Below are positions 53,108 to 60,722 of a stretch of DNA of 64,000 nt, piece after piece; within the stretch, counting starts at the first letter, position 1; the number at the start of each line of letters is the position of its first letter. The stretch comes from CAIUGU01 sp963819685. Its GTDB lineage: Bacteria > Pseudomonadota > Gammaproteobacteria > Steroidobacterales > Steroidobacteraceae. The notes under the pieces were generated by a model, which was not told where the DNA came from, did no database searches, and saw only the letters and a program-made list of their open reading frames with translations. The translations under genes were made by a program, and so were the position numbers. The stretch lies in NCBI GenBank assembly GCA_963819685.1, contig CAWFXI010000007.1:434001-498000 (forward strand), written 5' to 3'.

Positions 53108-54805
53108 ATGTTGCAGCATCCCGTTTCGAAGTACCCCCCGTTCCAGCCGATCGACATCCCCGATCGGACCTGGCCGACCAAGACCCTCACGGCGCCGCCG
53201 ATCTGGTGCAGTGTCGATCTGCGCGACGGCAACCAGGCGCTGATCGAGCCGATGGACGCCGCCCGCAAGCGGCGCATGTTCGACCTGCTGGTGCGCACGG
53301 GCTTCAAGGAAATTGAAGTCGGCTTCCCCGCCGCGTCGCAGACGGACTTCCAGTTTGTCCGCGAGCTCATCGACCGCAGCCTGATTCCGGAAGACGTCAC
53401 CATCCAGGTGCTGACACAGGCGCGGCCGGAACTCATCGCACGGACCTTCGAATCCTTGCGCGGAGCACCGCGGGCAATCGTGCATCTGTACAACTCGACT
53501 TCCACATTGCAGCGACGCGTAGTGTTCAACCTCGACAAGGCAGGCATCATCGACATCGCCGTGCAAGGCGCACGATGCGTGCTTGAACAGGCGCAGTTGC
53601 AACCAGAGACGGAGTGGTTCTTTCAGTACAGCCCTGAAAGCTTCACGGGCACGGAACTCGATTTTGCCGTTGAGATCTGTGATGCCGTGACGGAAGTGTG
53701 GCAGGCGACGCCAGCACGCAAGGTCATCCTGAATCTGCCGGCGACCGTCGAGATGGCAACGCCCAATGTCTATGCGGACCAGATCGAATGGTTCGGCCGG
53801 CACGTGGCGCGCCGCGACTCGGTGATCATCTCCGTGCATCCCCACAACGACCGCGGCACCGCGGTAGCTGCTGCTGAACTGGCGATGATGGCCGGTGCGG
53901 AACGCGTTGAAGGCACGTTGTTCGGTAATGGTGAACGCACGGGCAACGTCGATGTCGTGACGCTCGCACTCAATCTGTATACGCAGGGTGTCAATCCGCA
54001 GCTCGATTTCTCCAACATCAATGAAGCAGCCCGTTGCGTCGAGCAGTGCAACCAGTTACCGATTCACCCACGCCACCCTTATGTCGGCGACCTGGTGTTC
54101 ACTGCGTTCTCCGGTTCGCACCAGGATGCGATCAAGAAGGGCTTCGCGGCACGCAAGCCGGGTGATGTCTGGGAAATCCCCTATCTGCCTGTCGATCCAC
54201 GAGACCTCGGCCGCACTTACGAGTCGGTCATTCGCGTCAACAGCCAGTCCGGCAAGGGCGGTATCGCCTACCTGCTCGAGCGGGACTATCAATTGACGCT
54301 GCCGCGTCGATTGCAGATCGAGTTCAGCCAGACTGTGCAGGCCGTGACGGATGCCACCGGCAAGGAGCTCGGTTCCGCTGAAATCTGGGCGCTGTTCGAA
54401 GAGGAGTATCTGAAGCAGACCGCAGCCTATGACTATCGGTCACATCAGCTGGCGACTGCCACCGATGGCTCTGACGGTGAACGCCTGACCATCAAGCTGA
54501 GCTGCAATGGTCAGGGAGCCGTCTTGTCCGGCAGAGGCAACGGCCCGATCGACGCATTGATCGATGCGCTGGGCCTGAGCTGCGATGTGCTCTCCTATGA
54601 AGAACGCTCGATCGGGTCGGGCAGCAACGCCCGCGCAGTGGCATTCGTAGAAGTCACCACCCCATCACGCGTCACGCTGTTCGGCGTCGGCCTGCACGCC
54701 AACATCGTCACGGCGTCCCTGCTCGCCGTGCTCAGCGCAATGAACCGGGCCACCGGCCGTGGGCTGCTCGACGACTCAATGCGGGTAGCGGGTACTGGAA
54801 GTTAG
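53108..54805 (+). CDS. leuA: 2-isopropylmalate synthase
   Basis: 565 residues, the long LeuA type starting HPVSKYPPFQPIDIPDRTWP (actinobacterial/fungal-like class II form). TIM-barrel landmarks: WCSVDLRDGNQALIEPMDAA (metal and acetyl-CoA site), FKEIEVGFPAASQTDFQFVR, SVHPHNDRGTAVAAAELAMM (H-x-H-N-D metal ligands) and VEGTLFGNGERTGNVD. The C-terminal third (about 430-565) is the leucine-feedback domain. It condenses acetyl-CoA and 2-oxoisovalerate, the first leucine-specific step. ATG 53108 has AGAGGAT about 10 nt upstream; upstream in-frame sequence has no similarity to LeuA. A Leu-rich leader precedes it. Confidence 0.94.
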   Translation: MLQHPVSKYPPFQPIDIPDRTWPTKTLTAPPIWCSVDLRDGNQALIEPMDAARKRRMFDLLVRTGFKEIEVGFPAASQTDFQFVRELIDRSLIPEDVTIQVLTQARPELIARTFESLRGAPRAIVHLYNSTSTLQRRVVFNLDKAGIIDIAVQGARCVLEQAQLQPETEWFFQYSPESFTGTELDFAVEICDAVTEVWQATPARKVILNLPATVEMATPNVYADQIEWFGRHVARRDSVIISVHPHNDRGTAVAAAELAMMAGAERVEGTLFGNGERTGNVDVVTLALNLYTQGVNPQLDFSNINEAARCVEQCNQLPIHPRHPYVGDLVFTAFSGSHQDAIKKGFAARKPGDVWEIPYLPVDPRDLGRTYESVIRVNSQSGKGGIAYLLERDYQLTLPRRLQIEFSQTVQAVTDATGKELGSAEIWALFEEEYLKQTAAYDYRSHQLATATDGSDGERLTIKLSCNGQGAVLSGRGNGPIDALIDALGLSCDVLSYEERSIGSGSNARAVAFVEVTTPSRVTLFGVGLHANIVTASLLAVLSAMNRATGRGLLDDSMRVAGTGS

Positions 54806-54820
54806 TGGATTCCAGAAACC

Positions 54821-54856
54821 ACCCGGACGACGCGCGTTGCCTTGCGTCGTCCGGGT
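54821..54856 (+). terminator. 13-bp hairpin after leuA
   Basis: ACCCGGACGACGC (54821-54833) and GCGTCGTCCGGGT (54844-54856) pair without mismatch around a 10-nt loop, 15 nt past the leuA stop. No T-run follows (TGCATAGTCAC), so termination would need Rho or the stem may protect the 3' end. The rest of the gap to 55097 shows no gene. Confidence 0.6.
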
Positions 54857-55097
54857 TGCATAGTCACACCGGGACGCCCCCCGGGTTTTGCAGTGCAGCG
54901 TGGTCGGCAATCTGCGGCCGCCGAAAACCAGTGATTCGCTCGTCTGCTTACGACCGATGCCGCATTAAGTTGTGCCCGGCCATGGGGTGGTTGCAGTTTG
55001 TTCAAGAACCCGCTTAACTTCGCCCCCGGTGACCGGTCCTGGTCAAGTCTTATAACAACCAATAGCAATTCCAATTCAAATTGTGGAGGACCCTCGG

Positions 55098-56351
55098 ATG
55101 AGTGGAAGTCATGAAAGACCGGTTGAAAGCGAGGTCGGGCGTAATTACTCGCCGTCCTATGAGTGGAAGCTCGTTGTACTGGTGACGATCGGCTTCGGCC
55201 TGGTCAGCCTCGATCGCAACATCATCGCGCCGCTGTTTCCATCAATGATGGGGGACCTCAATCTCAATTATGCGAACCTCGGCAACCTGGTGGGCATTGT
55301 CGGTCTCACCTGGGGTATCTTCGCGCTGATCGCGGGCGGCCTGTCTGACAAGTTCGGTCGGCGCGTGATCATCGTCCCTGCCGTCATCGGTTTTTCGCTG
55401 ATGGCCGGGGTCTCCGGTATGGCCAGCTCGCTCACAATGCTGCTGGTCCTCAGGGCCATCATGGGCGTCATGGAAGGCGCGTTCACGCCGACCAGCTTCG
55501 CTACCCTTGCAGAGGCGTCCAAGCCTTCCCGTCTCGGCCTCAACAACGGCATTCAGCAAAGTGCGTTCCCGCTTGTCGGCCTTGGCCTTGGTCCCATCAT
55601 CGCGACGCAGCTGCTGCTCATCGTGCCATCGTGGCGCTGGGTATTTTTTGTCGTGGCCATTCCCGGCCTGATCATCGCGTTGCTGCTGTGGTTCACCATC
55701 AAGGAACCCGGAACGGCTATGGAGCGCGCTGCCAAACAGCATATTCCCTACTCGCAGATCTTCAAGCACCGCAATGTCACCGTTGGCATGATCGCGCTGT
55801 TCGGCAACATGAGCGGCGTGTTCGTTCTCGCGGGCATGATTCCGGTCTACCTGACCGACTATGTGAAGCTCGAGCCGCAAACCATGGGCTTCGTCGCGTC
55901 GGCAGTCGGGTTCGGCGGGTTCCTCGGCCAGGCAACGCTGCCAGGTCTGTCAGATGTGATGGGCCGCAAGACTGTGCTGCTGCTGTCGTTCATCGGCGCG
56001 GCAATCAGTGTCTACGCGCTAGCAGGCGCCGGCGCTGGCGCCAGTACGGGAACGTTGTTCGCACTGCTGTTCCTGGTGTGCTTCTTCTGCTTCGCGAACC
56101 TCGGCATCATCACCGGCCCCATTGCGGTTGAAGCTGCTCCGGTCGGCGCGATCTCGACGGTGGCCGGCATCATCATCGGTGCAGGTGAAGTGTTCGGTGG
56201 TGCAGGGGCACCTGCCATTGCCGGCAACATCGCGCAGCAGTACGGCATCCAGCACATCCTGACGGTGGCGCTGGTGGGTTTTGTCATCGGTATCATCGCC
56301 ACGCTGTTCCTGAAGGAGACGGCTCCTCGCAAGGTTGGAACTGCGAGCTGA
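55098..56351 (+). CDS. MFS transporter, organic-acid/aromatic or sugar-phosphate type
   Basis: 417 residues, twelve membrane segments. GLVSLDRNIIAPLFPSMMGD (helix 1), GGLSDKFGRRVIIVPAVIGF (the MFS loop 2-3 signature G-x-x-x-D-K-F-G-R-R), RAIMGVMEGAFTPTSFATLA and in the second half LPGLSDVMGRKTVLLLSFIG. D-x-N near helix 1 is typical of the anion:cation symporter and AAHS groups. ATG 55098 has GGAGGACCC upstream. A strong terminator follows at 56382. Substrate is not fixed; no catabolic gene is linked. Confidence 0.88.
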   Translation: MSGSHERPVESEVGRNYSPSYEWKLVVLVTIGFGLVSLDRNIIAPLFPSMMGDLNLNYANLGNLVGIVGLTWGIFALIAGGLSDKFGRRVIIVPAVIGFSLMAGVSGMASSLTMLLVLRAIMGVMEGAFTPTSFATLAEASKPSRLGLNNGIQQSAFPLVGLGLGPIIATQLLLIVPSWRWVFFVVAIPGLIIALLLWFTIKEPGTAMERAAKQHIPYSQIFKHRNVTVGMIALFGNMSGVFVLAGMIPVYLTDYVKLEPQTMGFVASAVGFGGFLGQATLPGLSDVMGRKTVLLLSFIGAAISVYALAGAGAGASTGTLFALLFLVCFFCFANLGIITGPIAVEAAPVGAISTVAGIIIGAGEVFGGAGAPAIAGNIAQQYGIQHILTVALVGFVIGIIATLFLKETAPRKVGTAS

Positions 56352-56381
56352 TCCGAAGCGGAACCTGCGCAATTGAAATTC

Positions 56382-56415
56382 GGGGCGTTCTTCGGAAGAA
56401 GAACGCCCCTTTTTT
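56382..56415 (+). terminator. Strong Rho-independent terminator
   Basis: GGGGCGTTCTTC (56382-56393), GGAA loop, GAAGAACGCCCC (56398-56409), then T6. A 12-bp perfect GC-rich stem and T-tract make this a textbook intrinsic terminator for the MFS gene, 30 nt after its stop. The last T residues overlap the stop of the convergent deacetylase gene. Confidence 0.95.
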
Positions 56416-57028
56416 ATTGTATCGGTACAGCTGCCTGCAGCCTGCGACGATGGAGATCGGCGAGGAACTGCGGCAATACCTTAACCAATTCCGCCGTGCG
56501 GTTGATGCCCCGGTTGCCGTCATGCATCAGCACGACATCCCCTGGTCCCACGCTGCGCAGCCGACGTGCAATAGACGACGCACGCCCAAATGGCCCCCAG
56601 TCGATGGCGCTCACGGTCCAGAGCACCAGGGCTTGTCCCTGCATCGCCGCTTCATCGACCATGCACTTCCGGACGCGGCCATGTGGTGGCCGGAAATGTC
56701 TTACGGGGTTCCCGAGCACATCGGCGAGCGCCTGCGCACCTTTCGCGACTTCTTCTCGAGCACGACGATCACTCAATACGAGTGGGTGACGATGGCTCCA
56801 GGTGTGATTGCCTACCGTATGACCCTCTGCAACCACTCTTCGGACAAGGGCAACCTCGGTCCTCGCGAGTGCGCCGATGACGAAGAATGTGGCAGGCGTG
56901 CCCGCAGCGGCCAGTAGATCAAGGATGCGTGGTGTCCACTCGGCATCCGGACCGTCATCAAAAGTCAGCAGGAGGCTCTGCTCCGGACACCGGTCGGTAG
57001 CCGAATGCCGGTTCACGTTCTGATTCAT
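56414..57028 (-). CDS. Polysaccharide deacetylase (NodB homology domain)
   Basis: 204 residues with the five NodB motifs: LLLTFDDGPDAEWTPRIL (catalytic Asp pair), GHTVGNHTWSHRHPL (H-x3-H metal ligands), HFRPPHGRVRK, WTVSAIDWGPFGRAS and VVLMHDGNRGINRT. No signal peptide is seen, so it may act on a lipid-linked or cytoplasmic substrate. ATG 57028 overlaps the stop of the YkoP-like gene as ATGA. It deacetylates N-acetylated sugars; in this operon the substrate may be the product of the neighbouring glycosyltransferase. Confidence 0.91.
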   Translation of the reverse strand: MNQNVNRHSATDRCPEQSLLLTFDDGPDAEWTPRILDLLAAAGTPATFFVIGALARTEVALVRRVVAEGHTVGNHTWSHRHPLVLSDRRAREEVAKGAQALADVLGNPVRHFRPPHGRVRKCMVDEAAMQGQALVLWTVSAIDWGPFGRASSIARRLRSVGPGDVVLMHDGNRGINRTAELVKVLPQFLADLHRRRLQAAVPIQ

Positions 57029-57588
57029 TCCAGCGCTTTCCCGAAACTCACCTGTAACTGCCGGCGCGTAATCCAGTAATTGCGCGGGACGAGGATGCCT
57101 GAAGTGTCGGTGAAACCTGCAGGAGCGAAACACGTCTTGAGGACGCGGAAGTGGAGCCGCAGAAGCTGGGCGCGCCAGCCCTCCTCAAGCGGTTCGGTAA
57201 TGAACCCTACTTTAAGTCCATGCGTTCGCATCCACGTTTTGCCATGGTAAACGGCGACCGTTGCTGCCTGCGATGACGTACTGAAGTCGGCAAGTGCTGC
57301 GAGGGATTCCCGAAGCAGACGCGTGAACTGCCACGCCGTCAGGTGTTTGCTGTGCGACCGACCCAAGGAGGCAATGCGCGAGTTGTTGAAATGCAGCACG
57401 CCAATTTGATCGCCAGGTGCCAGTACGGTTGCATCGGGAAATTGCCGCGCCCGGCCCGTGTAGCGTTCGAGGCCAACATACAGCATGGGTCCGACAGGTG
57501 CGAGCTGGTGATACCGGTGATAAACCCTGTCCCAGCCTTTCAGGCACAGAGCGAGCCCACGAACAGCCGTAAATTGGGCACTGTTCAT
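57025..57588 (-). CDS. YkoP-like protein of unknown function
   Basis: 187 residues. LKGWDRVYHRYHQLAPVGPM, LYVGLERYTGRARQFPDATV, DQIGVLHFNNSRIASLG and a C-terminal CFAPAGFTDTSGILVPRNYW with ITRRQLQVSFG. No known catalytic signature or membrane segment. In Bacillus a YkoP-type protein is also encoded among polysaccharide deacetylase/glycosyltransferase genes, and the arrangement here is the same idea (recalled, not checked). Both ends overlap neighbours by ATGA, so it is made in fixed ratio with them. Confidence 0.72.
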   Translation of the reverse strand: MNSAQFTAVRGLALCLKGWDRVYHRYHQLAPVGPMLYVGLERYTGRARQFPDATVLAPGDQIGVLHFNNSRIASLGRSHSKHLTAWQFTRLLRESLAALADFSTSSQAATVAVYHGKTWMRTHGLKVGFITEPLEEGWRAQLLRLHFRVLKTCFAPAGFTDTSGILVPRNYWITRRQLQVSFGKALE

Positions 57589-59027
57589 TCTGACTGTTCC
57601 GCGTTGAACCCGACCAGCCCGCTGCCGGCACGATCCGACATTAGAGCGAGCACACGAGCAGCGATCTGTTCCGCGCCCTCGCGCTTGCCAAGACTCCAGG
57701 CCCGAGCCTGCATCCGGCGCAGCGAGTCTTCATTATTCAGCAATTCAAGTATGCGGTTGACCAGCTGATCCTCACCCAGCAGCTGACCGACGCCATGGTT
57801 CTCGAGATATGCTACGTTGAAAGATTCCTGGCCTCGCAGGGAATGGGTCGAGAACAACGGCCTGCCGCAAGCCAGAACCTCCGCGGTTGTCAGGCCACCG
57901 GGCTTGCCGATTACGAGGTCAGCAGCTCTTAAGTACGTTGCCATCCGGTCGGTCCAACCGTGAATCCGGATCTGTTGACGGACCAGCGCGTCGCGAAAGT
58001 GTGGATTGCTTTCAAGATCATTGCGAAGGTGCTGATTGCGTCCCGCGAGAACGATCAGTAGCGGTCGCGTTGCGTGACCCAGCAGGGCTTTCGCCAGACG
58101 GGGAACGACGGCATCAATGCCGATTCCCAGCCCGCCGCCCAGCACCAGCGCGATCGGTCTGTTTGCATCCACTTGCAGTTGTTGCCGCGCCTCACGGCCT
58201 GGAAGGGGTCGCGAAAAGTCGGGCATTAACGGAATGCCCGTCACGTCAACACGGGCTTTGTCTTGCGATCCGCGACACAATCTTCGCGTCATGGAACCGT
58301 CGGCAACGCAGTACAGGTCGACGGGATCATGCACCCAGAAATCGTGCACGCCATAGTCGGTGATGACACCGATCAGGGGCTTTACCAGCTGCCGCTGTAA
58401 CTTCATATACGCGGCCAGGCCAGCCATGTTCACCTGGGTGCTGACGACGATGTCCGGGGCGAAGCGATCGACGTGGCGCTGCAGTCGCTTCGCGAGGAGC
58501 ATCCAGCTGCGATGGATGGCCGCTTGCTGCCAGAGTTCCTGCAGGCGCGTGTCAGCCGAGCCTGACCCCGAGAGCATCGCAACCAGCTGCCGGTAGAGCA
58601 CGCGATCGAGCCAATGGCGTTCCTGGCCGTCTGCCTTCAGCTCCGCCGGCGGAGTCATCAGGCTGTAGAGTTCGTGCAACACGGACGGCAGTGCCTGGCG
58701 GTGCTCCAGAATGTCTCGCCAGCTGTGCTGGTCCAGCTCGTAGAGTCTCTGATACAGCTCCGGGCGCTGTGTCACGAGACGCAGATACGATTGCTGGATG
58801 GCGGTGGCAACGCCGGTATCCAGCATCGACCAGAAATCGATCGTTTGCGTCCGGCAGTCGGAAGCCTGGGACTTCAAGGCGATTTCGATGGCGGCGGCTG
58901 CACGCGAATGTCCGGTTCCCAGGCCGGAAGTCAGCAGCAACACCCTGGGCGGGTGCCTGGCGCCCCGCCGCTTGGGCTTGCGCAGTGTCGCGACTACGGA
59001 TGCTCGGAACGCCGGGTGGGTGTGCAT
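57585..59027 (-). CDS. MGDG synthase/processive diacylglycerol glycosyltransferase-like (GT28)
   Basis: 480 residues. The N-terminal MGDG-synthase domain begins RVLLLTSGLGTGHSRAAAAI (about 28-47), followed by a long helical region and PDIVVSTQVNMAGLAAYMKL, IGVITDYGVHDFWVHDPVDL; the C-terminal donor-binding domain has VLVLGGGLGIGIDAVV-like IALVLGGGLGIGIDAVVPRL, HGWTDRMATYLRAADLVIGK and PGGLTTAEVLACGRPLF. Family enzymes add galactose or glucose to diacylglycerol, making membrane glycolipids. First gene of a three-gene coupled operon (then YkoP-like, deacetylase). It may alter the outer leaflet or replace phospholipids under phosphate stress (inference). Confidence 0.88.
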   Translation of the reverse strand: MHTHPAFRASVVATLRKPKRRGARHPPRVLLLTSGLGTGHSRAAAAIEIALKSQASDCRTQTIDFWSMLDTGVATAIQQSYLRLVTQRPELYQRLYELDQHSWRDILEHRQALPSVLHELYSLMTPPAELKADGQERHWLDRVLYRQLVAMLSGSGSADTRLQELWQQAAIHRSWMLLAKRLQRHVDRFAPDIVVSTQVNMAGLAAYMKLQRQLVKPLIGVITDYGVHDFWVHDPVDLYCVADGSMTRRLCRGSQDKARVDVTGIPLMPDFSRPLPGREARQQLQVDANRPIALVLGGGLGIGIDAVVPRLAKALLGHATRPLLIVLAGRNQHLRNDLESNPHFRDALVRQQIRIHGWTDRMATYLRAADLVIGKPGGLTTAEVLACGRPLFSTHSLRGQESFNVAYLENHGVGQLLGEDQLVNRILELLNNEDSLRRMQARAWSLGKREGAEQIAARVLALMSDRAGSGLVGFNAEQSE

Positions 59028-59115
59028 CGCGACCTGATCCTTTAGTCAACGTGCCATCAATGCCAGGGACCAGGTGTCCCTTACTCTACAACTGCCGATT
59101 CGCGTTTCGGATCCT

Positions 59116-59544
59116 TCAGCTGGCGATAAAACGATGCAGCTGCTCGATAGTGTCCTGCTGTTCCTCGATCACGGCCTTGACCAGATCGCCGATCGAAATC
59201 ATGGCAACCAGGCGGTCGTTTTCGATGACAGGCAGATGACGCACGCGCTGATCGGTCATCAGCTGCATGCAATGATTCACCGTATCTTCCGGTGAGATGG
59301 TCAGCACAGGTGAAGTCATGATCTCCCACACCGGGGTTTCGGCAGACGACCGGCCGAGCAGAATGACTTTCCGCGCGTAGTCTCGCTCGGACACGATGCC
59401 AACCAGTTCCTGATTGCGAACCACGGGTAACGCACCAACGTGGCGATCGGCCATCAGCTGAATGGCCTCGAGGACCGGATCCTCCGCATCCACTGTCCAG
59501 ACATCCCGCCCCTTGGCGACCAGCAAGTGCTTGACGCGCAACAT
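59116..59544 (-). CDS. Two-CBS-domain protein
   Basis: 142 residues from ATG 59544 (GGGGGA 6 nt upstream). CBS 1: VDAEDPVLEAIQLMADRHVG...LVGIVSERDYARKVILLG; CBS 2: PEDTVNHCMQLMTDQRVRHL...LVAMISIGDLVKAVIEEQ. The linker ETPVWEIMTSPVLTIS is the usual inter-domain piece. CBS pairs bind adenine nucleotides and act as energy sensors; as a stand-alone pair, the partner is unknown. Same strand as the DUF2934 gene (95 nt apart). Confidence 0.9.
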   Translation of the reverse strand: MLRVKHLLVAKGRDVWTVDAEDPVLEAIQLMADRHVGALPVVRNQELVGIVSERDYARKVILLGRSSAETPVWEIMTSPVLTISPEDTVNHCMQLMTDQRVRHLPVIENDRLVAMISIGDLVKAVIEEQQDTIEQLHRFIAS

Positions 59545-59639
59545 GGTGCATCCCCCGAACGATCCGGCAGGTGGATTCCCGCCTTCACCGGATTCTACGC
59601 TTCGCGCCCCTCGTGGGAAGTGGCGAAACCGAAGCCAGC

Positions 59640-59906
59640 TCACCCGTATTGCGCGAGGATCTTCTTTTCGGCTGCCAACCAGTCATCGACTTCATGGCCC
59701 GGCGCAAAACCACGCTCGGCTGCCAGGTGATAAGCAGCTGCAGCGATCATGCCACCCAACTCAGCATCGGAAGGCCGAGCCGTCGCTGTCGGCGTGGCCT
59801 TGCGAATTGTGGGCTTCGAAGATGCTGTGGTTGCTGGTGATTTGGACTTGGGAACGGCGCGTTTCACCGTCACCTTGGGCTTACCGGGTGTTGGAGAGAC
59901 TTCCAT
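59640..59906 (-). CDS. DUF2934 domain protein, second copy
   Basis: 88 residues from ATG 59906 (GAGGAG upstream). Residues 1-45 are Lys/Pro/Thr/Ala-rich (KPKVTVKRAVPKSKSPATTA), basic and likely disordered; the C-terminal motif is IAAAAYHLAAERGFAPGHEV then DDWLAAEKKILAQYG. Shares the RGFAPG-x-E-x-DDWLAAE core with the protein at 1737-2096. Basic tail plus small helical motif resembles nucleoid-associated proteins in composition; function unknown. Confidence 0.8.
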   Translation of the reverse strand: MEVSPTPGKPKVTVKRAVPKSKSPATTASSKPTIRKATPTATARPSDAELGGMIAAAAYHLAAERGFAPGHEVDDWLAAEKKILAQYG

Positions 59907-60020
59907 GACGACTCCTCGCAAAAGAATGACATCACCCGACCCGGGCGACTTGCGGAGTTACAAGCATGGTTTGTGCCAGGCCCTATGGGGGATGGAGACT
60001 CGTGCCTGAATTCCGGAGAA

Positions 60021-60087
60021 CCCGTAGGCGCGTTACGCGCCACGGGCACTCTGGAACTAGACCCGTAGGCGCGTTAGCGCCACGGGG
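60021..60087. repeat. Two tandem hairpins of the CCCGTAGGCGCGTTA family
   Basis: CCCGT-A-GGCGCG-TTA-CGCGCC-ACGGG (60021-60046) and CCCGT-A-GGCGC-GTTA-GCGCC-ACGGG (60062-60086) are separated by 15 nt. Each is a self-complementary stem with one bulged A. They lie between the DUF2934 start and the slyD stop. Typical dispersed REP-like elements; the 1-2 nt length difference keeps pairing. Confidence 0.75.
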
Positions 60088-60165
60088 TCCTCTATCAGTG
60101 CAGCGTCTTCTTTTGATGCCTTCAGTCAGTGCGCGTACTGCAGTGCAGCAGCGCAAGGAAAGGTA

Positions 60166-60651
60166 TCAATCGTGATGATGCCCGCCCGCCCCATGGACAT
60201 GCCCATGTGCAAGTTCTTCCTCGCTGGCGTCACGGACCTCTGCGATCTCAACGGCAAAATTCAGATCTTCGCCTGCGAGGGGATGGTTGCCATCGACCGT
60301 CACCATATCGCCGACGATGCGGGTGACAGTCACCATGCGGGGCCCCTGATTGGAATCGGCCTGGAACTGCATGCCGACGCTGATGTTGTCGATGCCCTGA
60401 AAAGCGCGTCGCGGCACGTCCTGCACCAGCGCAGGATCCCTGACGCCATAGCCTTCCTCGGCCGACACCTTGACGCTGAGCTTTTCGCCAGCACCTTTGC
60501 CTTCAAGCGCCTTTTCGAGGCCAGGGATCAGGTTGCCGTTGCCGTGCAGATAGGCCAGCGGCTCTCCGGCGGAGGAACTGTCGAGTACTGCCCCAGCGTC
60601 GTTCGTCAGCGTGTAGTGAATCTGGACGACCTTGTTATGGGCGACAACCAT
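60166..60651 (-). CDS. FKBP-type peptidyl-prolyl isomerase, SlyD-like
   Basis: 161 residues. FKBP strands VVQIHYTLTNDAGAVLDSS and GEPLAYLHGNGNLIPGLEKA frame the active site; the inserted chaperone (IF) domain follows (VRDPALVQDVPRRAFQGIDN), then GNHPLAGEDLNFAVEIAEVR. The tail HGHVHGAGGHHHD is His-rich, as in SlyD, and should bind nickel or other divalent metals. Start ATG 60651 with GAGG upstream; ATG 60672 is possible. A folding helper in the cytoplasm. Precedes glmS on the same strand in coordinate but downstream of it in transcription (71-nt gap). Confidence 0.92.
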   Translation of the reverse strand: MVVAHNKVVQIHYTLTNDAGAVLDSSSAGEPLAYLHGNGNLIPGLEKALEGKGAGEKLSVKVSAEEGYGVRDPALVQDVPRRAFQGIDNISVGMQFQADSNQGPRMVTVTRIVGDMVTVDGNHPLAGEDLNFAVEIAEVRDASEEELAHGHVHGAGGHHHD

Positions 60652-60722
60652 GACCGGAACCTCTGGAAGCACGATGAGATGCCGCCATGGTAGCCGTTTA
60701 ACCGCCCCCGGCCAAACGCGAA

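Noticed and set aside
52571..53845. 424-codon minus-strand frame spanning the leuA leader and 5' half of leuA
   Set aside because: The overlapped leuA is certain, and the antisense product has no motif; its length comes from the GC-rich code.
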